Below, one piece after another: positions 7,550 through 17,803 of a stretch of 64,000 bases of DNA. Position numbers and translations under genes: made by a program. Below the pieces are notes generated by a model. The model was given only the letters and a program-made list of their open reading frames with translations. It was not told the origin of the DNA and made no database searches. The DNA lies in the NCBI GenBank assembly GCA_963746465.1, contig CAVVAY010000013.1:558001-622000 (forward strand). The letters are read 5' to 3'. How positions within the stretch are numbered: the first letter of the stretch is position 1; each line of letters begins with the position of its first letter. The stretch comes from CAVVAY01 sp963746465. GTDB lineage: Bacteria; Actinomycetota; Actinomycetes; JACCUZ01.

Positions 7550-9913
7550 ATGCCCGTGTCAGCGCAGGTCCTGGACGACGTCGACGCCTGGTGGCGCGCG
7601 GCGAACTACCTCTCGGTCGGCCAGATCTACCTGATGGACAACCCGCTGCTGCGCGAGCCGTTGCTGCCCGAGCACGTCAAGCCGCGGTTGCTGGGCCACT
7701 GGGGCACCACTCCGGGCCTGAACTTCCTGTACGCCCACCTGAACCGCGCCATCGTCGCCCGTGACCTCGACGCGATCTACATCACCGGACCGGGGCACGG
7801 CGGACCGGGGCTGGTGGCCAACTCCTACCTGGAGGGCACCTACGCCGAGACCTACCCGCACATCAGCGAGGACCTCGACGGGATGCGCCAGCTGTTCCGC
7901 CAGTTCTCCTTCCCGGGCGGCATCCCGAGCCATGTCGCCCCGGAGACACCCGGCTCCATCCACGAGGGCGGCGAGCTCGGCTACGCGCTGGTGCACGCCT
8001 ACGGCGCGGCGTTCGACAACCCGGACCTGCTGGTGGCCTGTGTGATCGGCGACGGCGAGGCCGAGACCGGGCCGCTGGCGGCCAGCTGGCACTCGAACAA
8101 GTTCCTCAACCCGGCCAGCGACGGCACCGTGCTGCCGATCCTGCACCTCAACGGCTACAAGATCGCCAACCCGACCCTGCTCGCGCGCATCCCGCACGAC
8201 GAGCTCGACGCGTTGCTGCGCGGCTACGGCCACGAGCCGTTCTTCGTCGAGGGAGACGACCCGGAGACGATGCACGCGCTGATGGCCAGGACGCTGGACG
8301 CGGTGCTCGACCGGATCGGCGCGATCCGAGCCGTGGCGGCCGGTGGTGACCTCACCCGCCCGGCCTGGCCGATGATCGTGCTGCGCACACCGAAGGGCTG
8401 GACCGGGCCGGACGTCGTGGACGGCCAGCAGGTGCAGGGCACCTTCCGCGCGCACCAGGTGCCGCTGGCCGAGACCCGCACCGATGACGAACATCGCAAG
8501 CTGCTCGAGGAGTGGCTGCGCAGCTATCGCCCGGAGGAGCTGTTCGACGACTCGGGGCGCCTGGTCGAACGCCTGCGCAGCTGCGCCCCGGAGGGTCAGC
8601 GGCGGATGAGCGGGAACCCGCACACCAACGGCGGCCTGCTGCTGCGCGATCTCGCCATGCCCGACTTCCGGACCTACGCGGCCGAGGTGGACCGGCCGGG
8701 CGGTGGTGTGCACGCCCCGACCGCCGAGCTGGGGAAGATGGTGCGCGACATCATCGCCGCGAACCCGCACACGTTCCGCGTGATGGGCCCGGACGAGACG
8801 GCGTCCAACCGCCTGCAGGCCGTCTTCGAGAAGACCGACCGGGCGTGGGTCGCCGAGACCGTGCCCGGTGACGACCACCTCGCCCCCGACGGCCGGGTCA
8901 TGGAGGTGCTCAGCGAGCACATGTGCGAGGGCTGGCTCGAGGGCTACCTGCTCACTGGGCGGCACGGCCTGTTCAACTGCTACGAGGCGTTCATCCACAT
9001 CATCGACTCGATGTTCAACCAGCACGCCAAGTGGCTGAAGGTCACGCGGGACATCCCGTGGCGCCGGCCGATCGCATCGCTGAACTACCTGCTCAGCTCG
9101 CACGTGTGGCGCCAGGACCACAACGGGTTCTCGCACCAGGACCCCGGCTTCATCGACCACGTGGTGAACAAGAAGGCAGAGATCATCCGGGTCTACCTGC
9201 CCCCGGACACAAACACGCTGCTCTCCGTCGCCGACCACTGCCTGCGCAGCCGGGACTACGTCAACGTCATCGTGGCGGGCAAGAACCCGACCCCCGACTG
9301 GCTGTCGATGGACGACGCGATCGCGCACTGCACCCGCGGACTCGGCATCTGGGAGTGGGCCGGCAGCCACGACGGGGCGGGCGACCCGGACGTCGTGCTC
9401 GGCTGCGCCGGCGACGTGCCGACCCTCGAAACGCTGGCTGCCGCCGACCTGCTGAAGCGCTTGCTCCCCGATCTGCGGGTGCGGGTGGTCAACGTCGTGG
9501 ACCTGATGCGGCTGCAGGACGAGCGTGAGCACCCGCACGGCCTGGCCGACCGTGACTTCGACGCGTTGTTCACGAGGGACAAGCCGGTCGTCTTCGCCTA
9601 CCACGGGTACCCGCAGATGATCCACCGGCTCACCTACCGCCGGGCCAACCACCAGAACATCCACGTCCGCGGCTACAAGGAGGAGGGCACCACCACGACG
9701 CCGTTCGACATGGTGATGCTCAACGACCTGGACCGGTTCCGCCTGGTCATCGACGTCATCGACCGGGTGCCGGAACTGCGTTCGCGGGCCGCCGAGCTGC
9801 GCCAGAAGATGGTCGACGAACGCGTGCGGTGCCGCGCGTACACCCGGGAGCACGGCGAGGACCCGCCCGAGATCCGCGAGTGGCAGTGGCCCGACGACGA
9901 CGCCCCGGCATGA
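7550..9913 (+). CDS. xfp: Xylulose-5-phosphate/fructose-6-phosphate phosphoketolase
   Basis: A full-length phosphoketolase of 787 residues. It cleaves xylulose 5-phosphate (and usually fructose 6-phosphate) with inorganic phosphate to acetyl phosphate plus a shorter aldose phosphate, using thiamine diphosphate and Mg2+. The TPP motif GDGEAETGPLAASWHSN is at residues 167-183, and family blocks TGPGHGG (79-85), GGELGYALVHAYGAA and SSHVWRQDHNGFSHQDPG are intact. The ATG at 7550 gives the standard N-terminus. The stop overlaps the acetate kinase ATG (ATGA), so acetyl phosphate is passed to AckA in the same operon, giving ATP and acetate. It is transcribed divergently from the SIP reductase gene. 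Confidence 0.95.
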   Translation: MPVSAQVLDDVDAWWRAANYLSVGQIYLMDNPLLREPLLPEHVKPRLLGHWGTTPGLNFLYAHLNRAIVARDLDAIYITGPGHGGPGLVANSYLEGTYAETYPHISEDLDGMRQLFRQFSFPGGIPSHVAPETPGSIHEGGELGYALVHAYGAAFDNPDLLVACVIGDGEAETGPLAASWHSNKFLNPASDGTVLPILHLNGYKIANPTLLARIPHDELDALLRGYGHEPFFVEGDDPETMHALMARTLDAVLDRIGAIRAVAAGGDLTRPAWPMIVLRTPKGWTGPDVVDGQQVQGTFRAHQVPLAETRTDDEHRKLLEEWLRSYRPEELFDDSGRLVERLRSCAPEGQRRMSGNPHTNGGLLLRDLAMPDFRTYAAEVDRPGGGVHAPTAELGKMVRDIIAANPHTFRVMGPDETASNRLQAVFEKTDRAWVAETVPGDDHLAPDGRVMEVLSEHMCEGWLEGYLLTGRHGLFNCYEAFIHIIDSMFNQHAKWLKVTRDIPWRRPIASLNYLLSSHVWRQDHNGFSHQDPGFIDHVVNKKAEIIRVYLPPDTNTLLSVADHCLRSRDYVNVIVAGKNPTPDWLSMDDAIAHCTRGLGIWEWAGSHDGAGDPDVVLGCAGDVPTLETLAAADLLKRLLPDLRVRVVNVVDLMRLQDEREHPHGLADRDFDALFTRDKPVVFAYHGYPQMIHRLTYRRANHQNIHVRGYKEEGTTTTPFDMVMLNDLDRFRLVIDVIDRVPELRSRAAELRQKMVDERVRCRAYTREHGEDPPEIREWQWPDDDAPA

Positions 9914-10974
9914 GGGTCCTCACCGTCAACACCGGCTCGAGCAGCGTCAAGCTGCGGGTCCTCGACGAGGACGACGAGGTGCTGGTCACCAGGGACAGCA
10001 CGCCTGAGGAGGTCGGGATCGATGTCGGCGACCTGCTCCAGCAGGCCGACGCGGTCGGTCACCGGGTGGTGCACGGTGGCCCGGACCACGTGGCCCCGGA
10101 GCGGGTCACGGACGAGCTGGTCGCCGACCTCCGCGGGCTCGTCGCGCTCGCTCCGCTGCACCAGCCGGTGGCGCTGGACGCGATCGAGGCCGTACGCCGG
10201 GCCGCGCCCGACGTACCGGCAGTGGTCTGCTTCGACACCGCCTTCCACGCCGACCTGCCACCCGCGGCGCGCACGTACGCCCTGCCCCGTGACTGGCGGG
10301 AGCGGCACGGGGTTCGCCGCTACGGGTTTCACGGCCTCTCCTACGCCTATGCGTCCCGCCGGGCGGCCGAGCTGCTGGGCCGGCCGGACCTGCGCCTGGT
10401 GGTGGCGCACCTCGGCTCGGGTGCGTCGCTGGCAGCCGTACGGGAGGGGCGGTCGATGGACACCACCATGGGCTTCACCCCGCTGGAAGGTCTGGTGATG
10501 GCCACCCGGTCCGGCACCGTCGACCCCGGTCTGCTGCTGTGGTTGGTCGAGCACGGGGGGCTGACCGCGTCGGAGGTCCTGGACGGCGTCGACCGGGGTG
10601 GCGGGCTGCTCGGCCTCGCCGGCACCAAGGACATGCGCGAGGTGCTCCAGCGTTCCGCGGACGGTGACGCCGATGCGCGCCTCGCCCTAGAGGTCTACCT
10701 GCACCGGCTCGCAGGCTCGGTCGCCGCCATGACGGCCAGCCTGGGCGGGCTGGACGCGCTCGTGGTCACCGGCGGCGTCGGGGAGGCGTCGGCCGAGGTG
10801 CGCCGGCTGCTCGTCGAGCGCCTCGGCTACCTCGGGCTCGCTCTCGACGAGGGCAACGAGCACGTCGAGGGCGACGCCGTCGTCTCGCCGTCGGACGCGG
10901 CCGTGCCGGTGCTGGTGGTCAAGGCTCGCGAGGACATCGAGATCGCCCGCGGCACCCGGGCGCTGCTCGGCTGA
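9910..10974 (+). CDS. ackA: Acetate kinase
   Basis: The product has 354 residues and converts acetyl phosphate plus ADP to acetate plus ATP. Family motifs are the N-terminal VNTGSSSVKLRVL (residues 5-17), GHRVVHGG, CFDTAFH, YGFHGLSYAYA, HLGSGASLAAV, DTTMGFTPLEGL, RSGTVDPG and a final VVKAREDIEIAR. It is about 40 residues shorter than the E. coli enzyme (about 400), with the loss between the first strand and GHRVVHGG, a length I associate with phosphoketolase-linked actinobacterial forms. The 4-base overlap with the phosphoketolase gene indicates translational coupling. It converges on the F420 reductase-like gene after only 9 bases, with no clear terminator between them. Confidence 0.93.
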   Translation: MRVLTVNTGSSSVKLRVLDEDDEVLVTRDSTPEEVGIDVGDLLQQADAVGHRVVHGGPDHVAPERVTDELVADLRGLVALAPLHQPVALDAIEAVRRAAPDVPAVVCFDTAFHADLPPAARTYALPRDWRERHGVRRYGFHGLSYAYASRRAAELLGRPDLRLVVAHLGSGASLAAVREGRSMDTTMGFTPLEGLVMATRSGTVDPGLLLWLVEHGGLTASEVLDGVDRGGGLLGLAGTKDMREVLQRSADGDADARLALEVYLHRLAGSVAAMTASLGGLDALVVTGGVGEASAEVRRLLVERLGYLGLALDEGNEHVEGDAVVSPSDAAVPVLVVKAREDIEIARGTRALLG

Positions 10975-10983
10975 CGCGGGCCG

Positions 10984-11658
10984 TCAGCCCCCGACGACCT
11001 GGATGTTGAACACGGGTGAGCCGACCGCACCCATCAGCGACAGCCAGAGCGGCAGGTACATCTCGGTGGACCGCGCCGCCCTGATGCCGCCGAGGTCGAT
11101 CACCCGGGCCGCCGGCCAGCCGAGCTCGCCGAGCAGCCCGACGGCCACCCGCTTCGCGTCGTCGTCCTCGCCGGCGACGAACACCTGGTGCTCCCCGGGC
11201 ACCAGCGCCGGGTCCACCATCACCTGCGCGGTGACGGTGTTCAGCGTCTTGACGACCCGGACCGCAGGGAACGCGCGTTGGAGCTGCTCGCCCACGCTGT
11301 CGGTGTTGGCGACCGTGAGGGTCGGCGGGAAGCCGGCCGAGAAGTCCAGCGGGTTCGAGACGTCGAGCACGACGGTGCGGTCGGCGACTGCTGCCGCCTC
11401 GAGAGCTGTCATCGAAGTTGCGCCGCTCGTGGCGTTGACCAGGACCTCACCGTGCGCGCCCGCCTCGGCGTACGGCACCAGCCGTACGTCGGGGTGCGCG
11501 GCCGCCCAGACGGCGAACGACTCGCTTCCCTCGGGCTCGGTGCGCGCCAGGGTGGCCTCGACGTCCCTGGTGCCGACCACGACCTGGTGCCCCCGGCTCG
11601 CGAACGCCGCCCCCAGCGTCCGACCCACCACACCCGTGCCGAGCACCGCCATCCGCAT
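10984..11658 (-). CDS. NADPH-dependent F420 reductase-like NAD(P)-binding protein
   Basis: A 224-residue Rossmann protein that begins MRMAVLGTGVVGRTLG, the dinucleotide-binding glycine motif of the F420:NADP oxidoreductase/NADP oxidoreductase coenzyme F420-dependent family. Other family blocks are VVVGTRD, VLVNATSG, VLDVSNPLDF, VVKTLNTV and FVAGEDDDAK. True F420 reductases move hydride between F420H2 and NADP+, but many short homologues in actinobacteria are of unproven specificity. The ATG at 11658 was chosen because it starts the glycine motif; the frame upstream is the shadow of the LLM gene. The next gene upstream is an F420-type LLM oxidoreductase on the same strand, supporting a cofactor F420 link. 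Confidence 0.75.
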   Translation of the reverse strand: MRMAVLGTGVVGRTLGAAFASRGHQVVVGTRDVEATLARTEPEGSESFAVWAAAHPDVRLVPYAEAGAHGEVLVNATSGATSMTALEAAAVADRTVVLDVSNPLDFSAGFPPTLTVANTDSVGEQLQRAFPAVRVVKTLNTVTAQVMVDPALVPGEHQVFVAGEDDDAKRVAVGLLGELGWPAARVIDLGGIRAARSTEMYLPLWLSLMGAVGSPVFNIQVVGG

Positions 11659-11682
11659 ACCCGCGACCCTACGACCGCTCCT

Positions 11683-11724
11683 CCGCGCAGGCGCGGGAGG
11701 CCTCACCCGCGCAGGCGCGGGAGG
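11683..11724. repeat. 18-bp direct repeat at the 3' end of the LLM gene
   Basis: The 18-mer CCGCGCAGGCGCGGGAGG occurs at 11683-11700 and again at 11707-11724, with a 24-base period. The second copy encodes the last codons (PRLRG) of the LLM oxidoreductase and the first lies just past its stop. This looks like a small tandem duplication of the gene end by replication slippage. No further copies were seen in the window. Confidence 0.8.
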
Positions 11725-12656
11725 ACCTCGTCGGCGTACAGCGAAAAGAAGTCGCGGTAGTTCGGCCCCATGTTGGCGAGGTAGATCTCGTCGAAGCCCG
11801 CCTCGGCGAACGGTTGGAACGCCTCCACGTGCTTGTCGACGTCCCGGCCGCACACCGTCGACTCGCGGGTCATGTCCTCGGTGACCAGCTCGCTCGCCTG
11901 CTCGAAGTGCTTGGGCGACGGCAGGACCTGCGACAGCTCGCCGGGCAGCCCGGCATTGGCCCACAGCCGGTGCGCGATCTTCACGCCTTCGTCCTCGGAG
12001 TCGGCGACGCAGACCTTGTAGCCGGCCTGGGTCGGCTTGTCGGCGCCGGCCTTCTGCTTCCACTCCTGGACGCGCTCGGCGTCCGGCTGGGTCGTGATGA
12101 ACCCGTCGCCGATCCGGAGGGCGAGGTCGAAGGACTTCGGCCCGAAGGCGCTGATGAAGACCTTGGGCGGCTGGTCCGGCCGGGTGTAGATGCGTGCGTT
12201 CTCGGCGGTGTAGTGGCGGCCGTGGTGATAGGTGAACTCGCCCTTCCACAGCTCCCGCATCAGGCCGACCGCCTCCTCGAGCATCTCCAGCCGGACGTCC
12301 TCGCTGGGCCAGCGGTCCCCGAGGATGTGCTCGTTGAGCGCCTCACCGGTGCCGACGCCGAGGGTGAAGCGACCCTCCAGCTGCACGGCTGCGGTCGCGG
12401 CCGCCTGCGCCACGATCGCGGGGTGGATCCGCACCGTGGGCGCGGTGACCGCGGTCGTCACGGGCAGCCGGCATGCCTGAGAGATCGCCCCGATCACACC
12501 CCAGACGAACGGGCTCTGGCCCTGCTCGTCGTTCCAGGGGTGGAAGTGGTCACTGATCCAGAGGGCCTCGAAGCCCGCCTGCTCGGCGAGCACCGCCTGT
12601 TCGACCAGCTCGTGCGGTGTGTACTCCTCGCTGCTGAGGAAGTAGCCGATGCGCAT
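11703..12656 (-). CDS. F420-type LLM class oxidoreductase (G6PDH-related subfamily)
   Basis: The product has 317 residues with a luciferase-like TIM-barrel. It starts MRIGYFLSSEEYTPHELVEQ and has the subfamily marks WISDHFHPW (residues 33-41), SPFVWGVIGAI, LGVGTGEALNEH and GDGFITTQPD. The His in SDHFHPW and the GTGEALNE segment are characteristic of the F420-dependent glucose-6-phosphate dehydrogenase-related subfamily. F420-dependent hydride transfer is therefore likely, but the substrate is not certain because many paralogues of this subfamily are not G6PDH. It probably forms a transcript with the downstream F420 reductase-like gene, 44 bases away. Confidence 0.85.
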   Translation of the reverse strand: MRIGYFLSSEEYTPHELVEQAVLAEQAGFEALWISDHFHPWNDEQGQSPFVWGVIGAISQACRLPVTTAVTAPTVRIHPAIVAQAAATAAVQLEGRFTLGVGTGEALNEHILGDRWPSEDVRLEMLEEAVGLMRELWKGEFTYHHGRHYTAENARIYTRPDQPPKVFISAFGPKSFDLALRIGDGFITTQPDAERVQEWKQKAGADKPTQAGYKVCVADSEDEGVKIAHRLWANAGLPGELSQVLPSPKHFEQASELVTEDMTRESTVCGRDVDKHVEAFQPFAEAGFDEIYLANMGPNYRDFFSLYADEVLPRLRG

Positions 12657-12731
12657 CTGCGCCTCCTTAGTGATCGGTGGCGGGCGGTGAGCCCGAGTCG
12701 GTGCTGACGACGCGCGGGAGGGACAGCATGG

Positions 12732-13693
12732 TCACCGGCTCCGCCGGCGCAGCTCGGCCGCCAGCGCCGCACTTGCCGTCACGACGCCCGCAGTCGCGCC
12801 GCGCAACCAGTGCCGTCCCCACTCACCGTGGACGGCGTCACCCTGGGGATCGGCTGCGAACACGTTGCCGTCGTGCGGCTCGATGGTGTCCTTGGCCAGG
12901 CCGCCGGCGCGCATCAGGGGAAGGACGAGCATGTCGAACAGGCCCGGCACGAGCGTGAAGCCCGCCCTGGCGACCAGGTTTGCCGGGCCGACGGACCTCC
13001 TCGGCCGGTGGTCGACGAGGGAGCGCACAATGGCGGCGGCCACCTTCTCCGGTGGATCGACCGGTGGCGGGGGCCGCCCCGTCCGTCCGGCGTAGTTGGC
13101 GGCCTGGTGATAGACCGGTGTGTCCACGCCGCCAGGTGACACCACGCACACGTGGACGTCAGGCGTCTCTCTCGCCTCGATGGCGAGGGCTCTGGCCAGT
13201 CCTCGAACGGCCCACTTCGAAGTCACGTAGCTGCTCATGTACGGCGTCACGATCTCGCCCAGCAGCGATCCGGTGAGTACGAGCGTGCCGCGGCCCTGCT
13301 CGCGGAACTGCTCCAGGGCGACGCGTGATGCGTGCACGGTGCCGTGGAGGTTCGTGTCCACCACCCGCCGGAACACAGCCGAGGGGACGTCTTCGAACCG
13401 GCCGTAGGCGACGACAGCGGCGGTGTGCACCCAGCCGTCCACCCGGCCGAACCTGTGCATCGCCGCGTCTCGGACACGGCGGACGTCCTCCTCCTCGACC
13501 ACGTCGGCGACGACTGTGACCACCTCGGCGCCGGTCGCTCGGCACTCAGCAGCGGCTGCCTCCAGCGAGGTTGCCGACCGGGCCGCGAGCACCAGACGCG
13601 CCCCTCGGCCGGCTAGATCTGCCGCGGTCGCCCGACCAATACCGCTCGAGGCACCGGTGATCACCACGACGAAGTCGTCCGGCACGGAAGGCG

Positions 13694-13697
<4 letters not shown>
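12732..13697 (-). CDS. SDR family oxidoreductase
   Basis: A 321-residue SDR with the cofactor motif ITGASSGIGRA (residues 13-23) and catalytic Ser in LTGSLLG plus the YVTSKWA Tyr-Lys pair. A long C-terminal tail includes a hydrophobic patch (FTLVPGLFDMLVLPLM) and a final Ala-rich segment (GATAGVVTASAALAAEL) that may touch the membrane. The GTG at 13697 overlaps the stop of the upstream zinc dehydrogenase gene (GTGA), so the two are translated together. Same-operon pairing with a class III-like alcohol dehydrogenase suggests detoxification or redox turnover of aldehydes and ketones. The substrate is unknown. Confidence 0.85.
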
Positions 13698-14887
<1,190 letters not shown>

Positions 14888-15032
14888 GGTGTGGTCTCCT
14901 TCGGCATCGGTGATGAGACGCGCCCTACCCGCAGGTCGGGCGATCACGCGCGCCGGGACCGCGGCGTCCGGTGCGGTTCCGGGGGCGAACAGCGGGCAGC
15001 CTCCGGTCGACGGCCTGGGAGAGGTGGACCGG

Positions 15033-16619
15033 TTGACCGACGTGTTCGACGCCGTGGTGGTGGGCGCGGGGCCCAACGGGTTGGTCGCGGCCAACCTGCT
15101 CGCCGACGCCGGCTGGAGCGTGGCGGTCCTGGAGGCGGCGGAGCATCCCGGTGGCGCGGTACGAAGCGCCGCCGACCATCCCGCGCCCGGCTACACCGCC
15201 GACCTGTTCAGCGCCTTCTACCCGCTGGCCGCCGCGTCGCCTGTGGTCGGGGGCATGCGGCTGGAGGAGCACGGGCTGCGCTGGGTGCACGCCCCGGCGG
15301 TGCTGGCCCACGCCCTCGACGACGGCCGCGCCGTGCTGCTGTCACGCGACCTGGACGAGACCGCGGCCAGCGTGGATGCCTTCGGCGCCGGGGACGGCGA
15401 CACCTGGCGGCGTTGGGTCGGCCGGTGGCGCGAGGTCGAACGTCCGGTGCTGGACGCGCTGCTGCACCCCTTCCCCCCGGTGCGCCCGGCGTTGTCGATG
15501 GCCCGTCGGCTGGGGCCGGCGCGCGCCCTGCGGCTGGCGCGTACGGCGGTGCTGCCGGCCCGCCGCTTCGTCGGCGAGGAGTTCCGCGGCGAGGGCGCTG
15601 CGCTGCTGGTGGCGGGAAATGCGATGCACACCGACCTGTCTCCGGAGGCGGCCGGCAGCGCGCTCTACGGCCTGCTGCTCGCGATGCTCGGGCAGGAGCA
15701 CGGCTTCCCGGTGCCGGAGGGCGGCTCCGGCCGGCTGACCGACGCTCTGGTCGACCGGCTGCGCAGCCGCGGTGGCGTGTTGCGGTGTGCCGCGCCGGTC
15801 GCCTCGGTGGTGCTCGGCGCCACCGCCGTCGAGGGGGTCGGTCTCGCGTCCGGTGAGCGGATCCGCGCCCGGCGCGCAGTGCTCGCCGACGTACCCGCGC
15901 CGCACCTCTACCGCTCCCTGGTGGGCACCGCCCACCTCTCAGCCCGGCTGCGCGCGGACCTGGACCGGTTCCAGTGGGACAACGCGACGGTCAAGGTCAA
16001 CTGGGCGACGTCCGAGCCGGTCCCCTGGCGCAACGCGGAGGTGTCCCGGGCCGGCACGGTGCACCTCGGCGGCGGCCTGGACGACCTCACCCGGTGCGGC
16101 GCGGACCTGGCGACCGGCACCGTGCCGGAACGGCCGTTCGTGCTGTTCGGCCAGATGACCACGACCGACCCGAGCCGGTCACCGGCGGGCACCGAGTCCG
16201 CCTGGGCCTACGCGCACCTGCCGCGGGACGTCGGCTCGCCGGAGGTGGTCGCCGAGTTCGTCCACCGGATCGAGGCTGAGGTCGAGCGGCACGCGCCCGG
16301 CTTCCGCGACGTCGTCACAGCACGCACCGTGCAGAGCTCGGCGGACCTCGAGGCGGCCGATCCGGCGCTGGACGGCGGGGCCCTCAACGGCGGCACCGCG
16401 GCGCTGCACCAGCAGCTGGTCTTCCGGCCCACCCCCGGGCTCGGGCGCGCCGACACCCCGTTCCCCGGGTTGTTCCTCGCCGGCTCCTCGGCCCACCCGG
16501 GCGGCGGCGTACACGGCGCCTGCGGGGCCAACGCGGCGCGGGCGGCGCTGCTGCGCAGCCGGGTCGGCGGCCGGCTCTACGACGCCTCGGTAGGGGCGGC
16601 CCAGCGGTACCTGGGCTGA
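15033..16619 (+). CDS. Phytoene-desaturase-like FAD-dependent oxidoreductase
   Basis: The 528-residue flavoprotein begins MTDVFDAVVVGAGPNGLVAA, the FAD ADP-binding motif of the CrtI/NAD(P)-binding amine-oxidase superfamily. It ends with GLFLAGSSAHPGGGVHGACG, the second FAD motif of this group. The middle has RSAADHPAPGYTADLFSAFYPL, typical of the actinobacterial CrtI-like branch that is not tied to carotenoid clusters; no other carotenoid genes are nearby. The TTG at 15033 is preferred because GGGAGAGG lies 8 bases upstream; GTG 15024 and GTG 15042 are possible. Substrate unknown. It shares a 145-base divergent region with the zinc dehydrogenase gene. Confidence 0.8.
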   Translation: MTDVFDAVVVGAGPNGLVAANLLADAGWSVAVLEAAEHPGGAVRSAADHPAPGYTADLFSAFYPLAAASPVVGGMRLEEHGLRWVHAPAVLAHALDDGRAVLLSRDLDETAASVDAFGAGDGDTWRRWVGRWREVERPVLDALLHPFPPVRPALSMARRLGPARALRLARTAVLPARRFVGEEFRGEGAALLVAGNAMHTDLSPEAAGSALYGLLLAMLGQEHGFPVPEGGSGRLTDALVDRLRSRGGVLRCAAPVASVVLGATAVEGVGLASGERIRARRAVLADVPAPHLYRSLVGTAHLSARLRADLDRFQWDNATVKVNWATSEPVPWRNAEVSRAGTVHLGGGLDDLTRCGADLATGTVPERPFVLFGQMTTTDPSRSPAGTESAWAYAHLPRDVGSPEVVAEFVHRIEAEVERHAPGFRDVVTARTVQSSADLEAADPALDGGALNGGTAALHQQLVFRPTPGLGRADTPFPGLFLAGSSAHPGGGVHGACGANAARAALLRSRVGGRLYDASVGAAQRYLG

Positions 16620-16642
16620 CCCCGCGCCCGTAGAGTCGCACC

Positions 16643-17803
16643 ATGAGGGTGCTGGTCCTCGGCGCGGGCTTCGGCGGGCTGGAGCTCGCCACCCGGCTCT
16701 CGCAGGGTCTCGGCGGAGACGCCGATGTCGTGCTGGTCGACCAGGCCGAGGCGTTCGTCTTCGGCTTCTCCAAGCTGGACGTCATGTTCGGCCGCGCCAC
16801 CGCGGCGCACGTCGAGCACCCGTACGCCGACCTGGTCCGCCCCGGCGTCCGGTTCGTGCAGTCGGTCGTCCGGACGATCGACCCGGTGGCGCGGCGCGTG
16901 ACCACCGAGGCCGGCACCTTCGACGCGGACGTGCTGGTGGTCGCGCTGGGTGCTGATCTCGACCCGGCTGCCACCCCCGGACTCGTCGAGGACGGGCACG
17001 AGTTCTACACGGTCGCCGGTGCCTTCGCCACGCGTGAGGTCCTGGCCCGGTTCGCGGGCGGGCGCGTGGTCGTCGGCGTGATGTCCACACCGTTCAAGTG
17101 CCCGCCCGCACCCAGCGAGACCGCCCTGCTGATGCACGACCTGCTCGCCGCGCGCGGACTGCTCGGCTCGTCGCAGGTGTCCCTGGTGATGCCGCTCGGG
17201 ACGCCGATCCCACCGTCCCCGCAGGCGTCCGAGGTGATCCTCGCCGCATTCGAGGAGCGCGGCATCGGGTGGCACCCGGGCCGGCGCGTCCTCGGGTTGG
17301 ACTCCGACCGCCGGGTCGCGCTGCTGGACGACGGCGACGAGCTGCCCTACGACCTTTTCCTCGGTGTGCCGGTGCACCGCGCCCCCGCTGTCGTGGTCGA
17401 GTCCGGGATGACCGTCGACGGCTGGATCGCGGTGGACCCGGGCACCCTCGAGACGACGTACCCGGGTGTGTATGCCATCGGGGACGTCACCAGCGTGGGC
17501 ACGCCGAAGGCAGGCGTCTTCGCCGAGGGCCAGGCCGCGGTCGTGGCGGGGACGATCATCGCTCGGTCCCGCGGCGATGCCCCCGACACGACCTACGACG
17601 GGCGTGGCGTCTGCTACCTGGAGCTCGGGCAGGACCTGGTCGCGACGGTCGAGGTCACGTTCCGACCGGGACGTCCGCCCTCCGGGTCCCTCGCCGGCCC
17701 GTCGGCGGAGCTGGCCGGTGACAAGACGGATTTCGGCGCGGACCGCGTCCGGCGGTGGTTCGGCCGGGACTGGACGCCGTCACCGGGCCGGTCGGGCGTC
17801 TGA
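16643..17803 (+). CDS. Sulfide:quinone oxidoreductase-like FAD-dependent oxidoreductase
   Basis: A 386-residue two-dinucleotide-domain flavoprotein. It starts with the FAD motif VLGAGFGGLE and ends with VYAIGDVTSVGTPKAGVFAEG, which binds the FAD ribityl chain. The segment STPFKCPPAPSETALLMHDLL (residues 148-168) with Cys153 is characteristic of sulfide:quinone oxidoreductase-like and flavocytochrome c-like proteins. Canonical SQRs have three redox cysteines; only Cys153 is clear here, so sulfide oxidation is uncertain and it may act on another electron donor at the membrane. It follows the CrtI-like gene after 23 bases and overlaps the convergent SRPBCC gene by 24 bases. Confidence 0.78.
   Translation: MRVLVLGAGFGGLELATRLSQGLGGDADVVLVDQAEAFVFGFSKLDVMFGRATAAHVEHPYADLVRPGVRFVQSVVRTIDPVARRVTTEAGTFDADVLVVALGADLDPAATPGLVEDGHEFYTVAGAFATREVLARFAGGRVVVGVMSTPFKCPPAPSETALLMHDLLAARGLLGSSQVSLVMPLGTPIPPSPQASEVILAAFEERGIGWHPGRRVLGLDSDRRVALLDDGDELPYDLFLGVPVHRAPAVVVESGMTVDGWIAVDPGTLETTYPGVYAIGDVTSVGTPKAGVFAEGQAAVVAGTIIARSRGDAPDTTYDGRGVCYLELGQDLVATVEVTFRPGRPPSGSLAGPSAELAGDKTDFGADRVRRWFGRDWTPSPGRSGV

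Noticed and set aside
7559..9853. 764-codon minus-strand frame antisense to phosphoketolase
   Set aside because: It is a shadow: no domain, low-complexity His/Val/Gln/Asp content, and the plus-strand protein is a full-length conserved enzyme.
15033..17803. Carotenoid biosynthesis cluster around the CrtI-like gene
   Set aside because: No phytoene synthase or other crt genes are present; the neighbour is an SQR-like flavoprotein.
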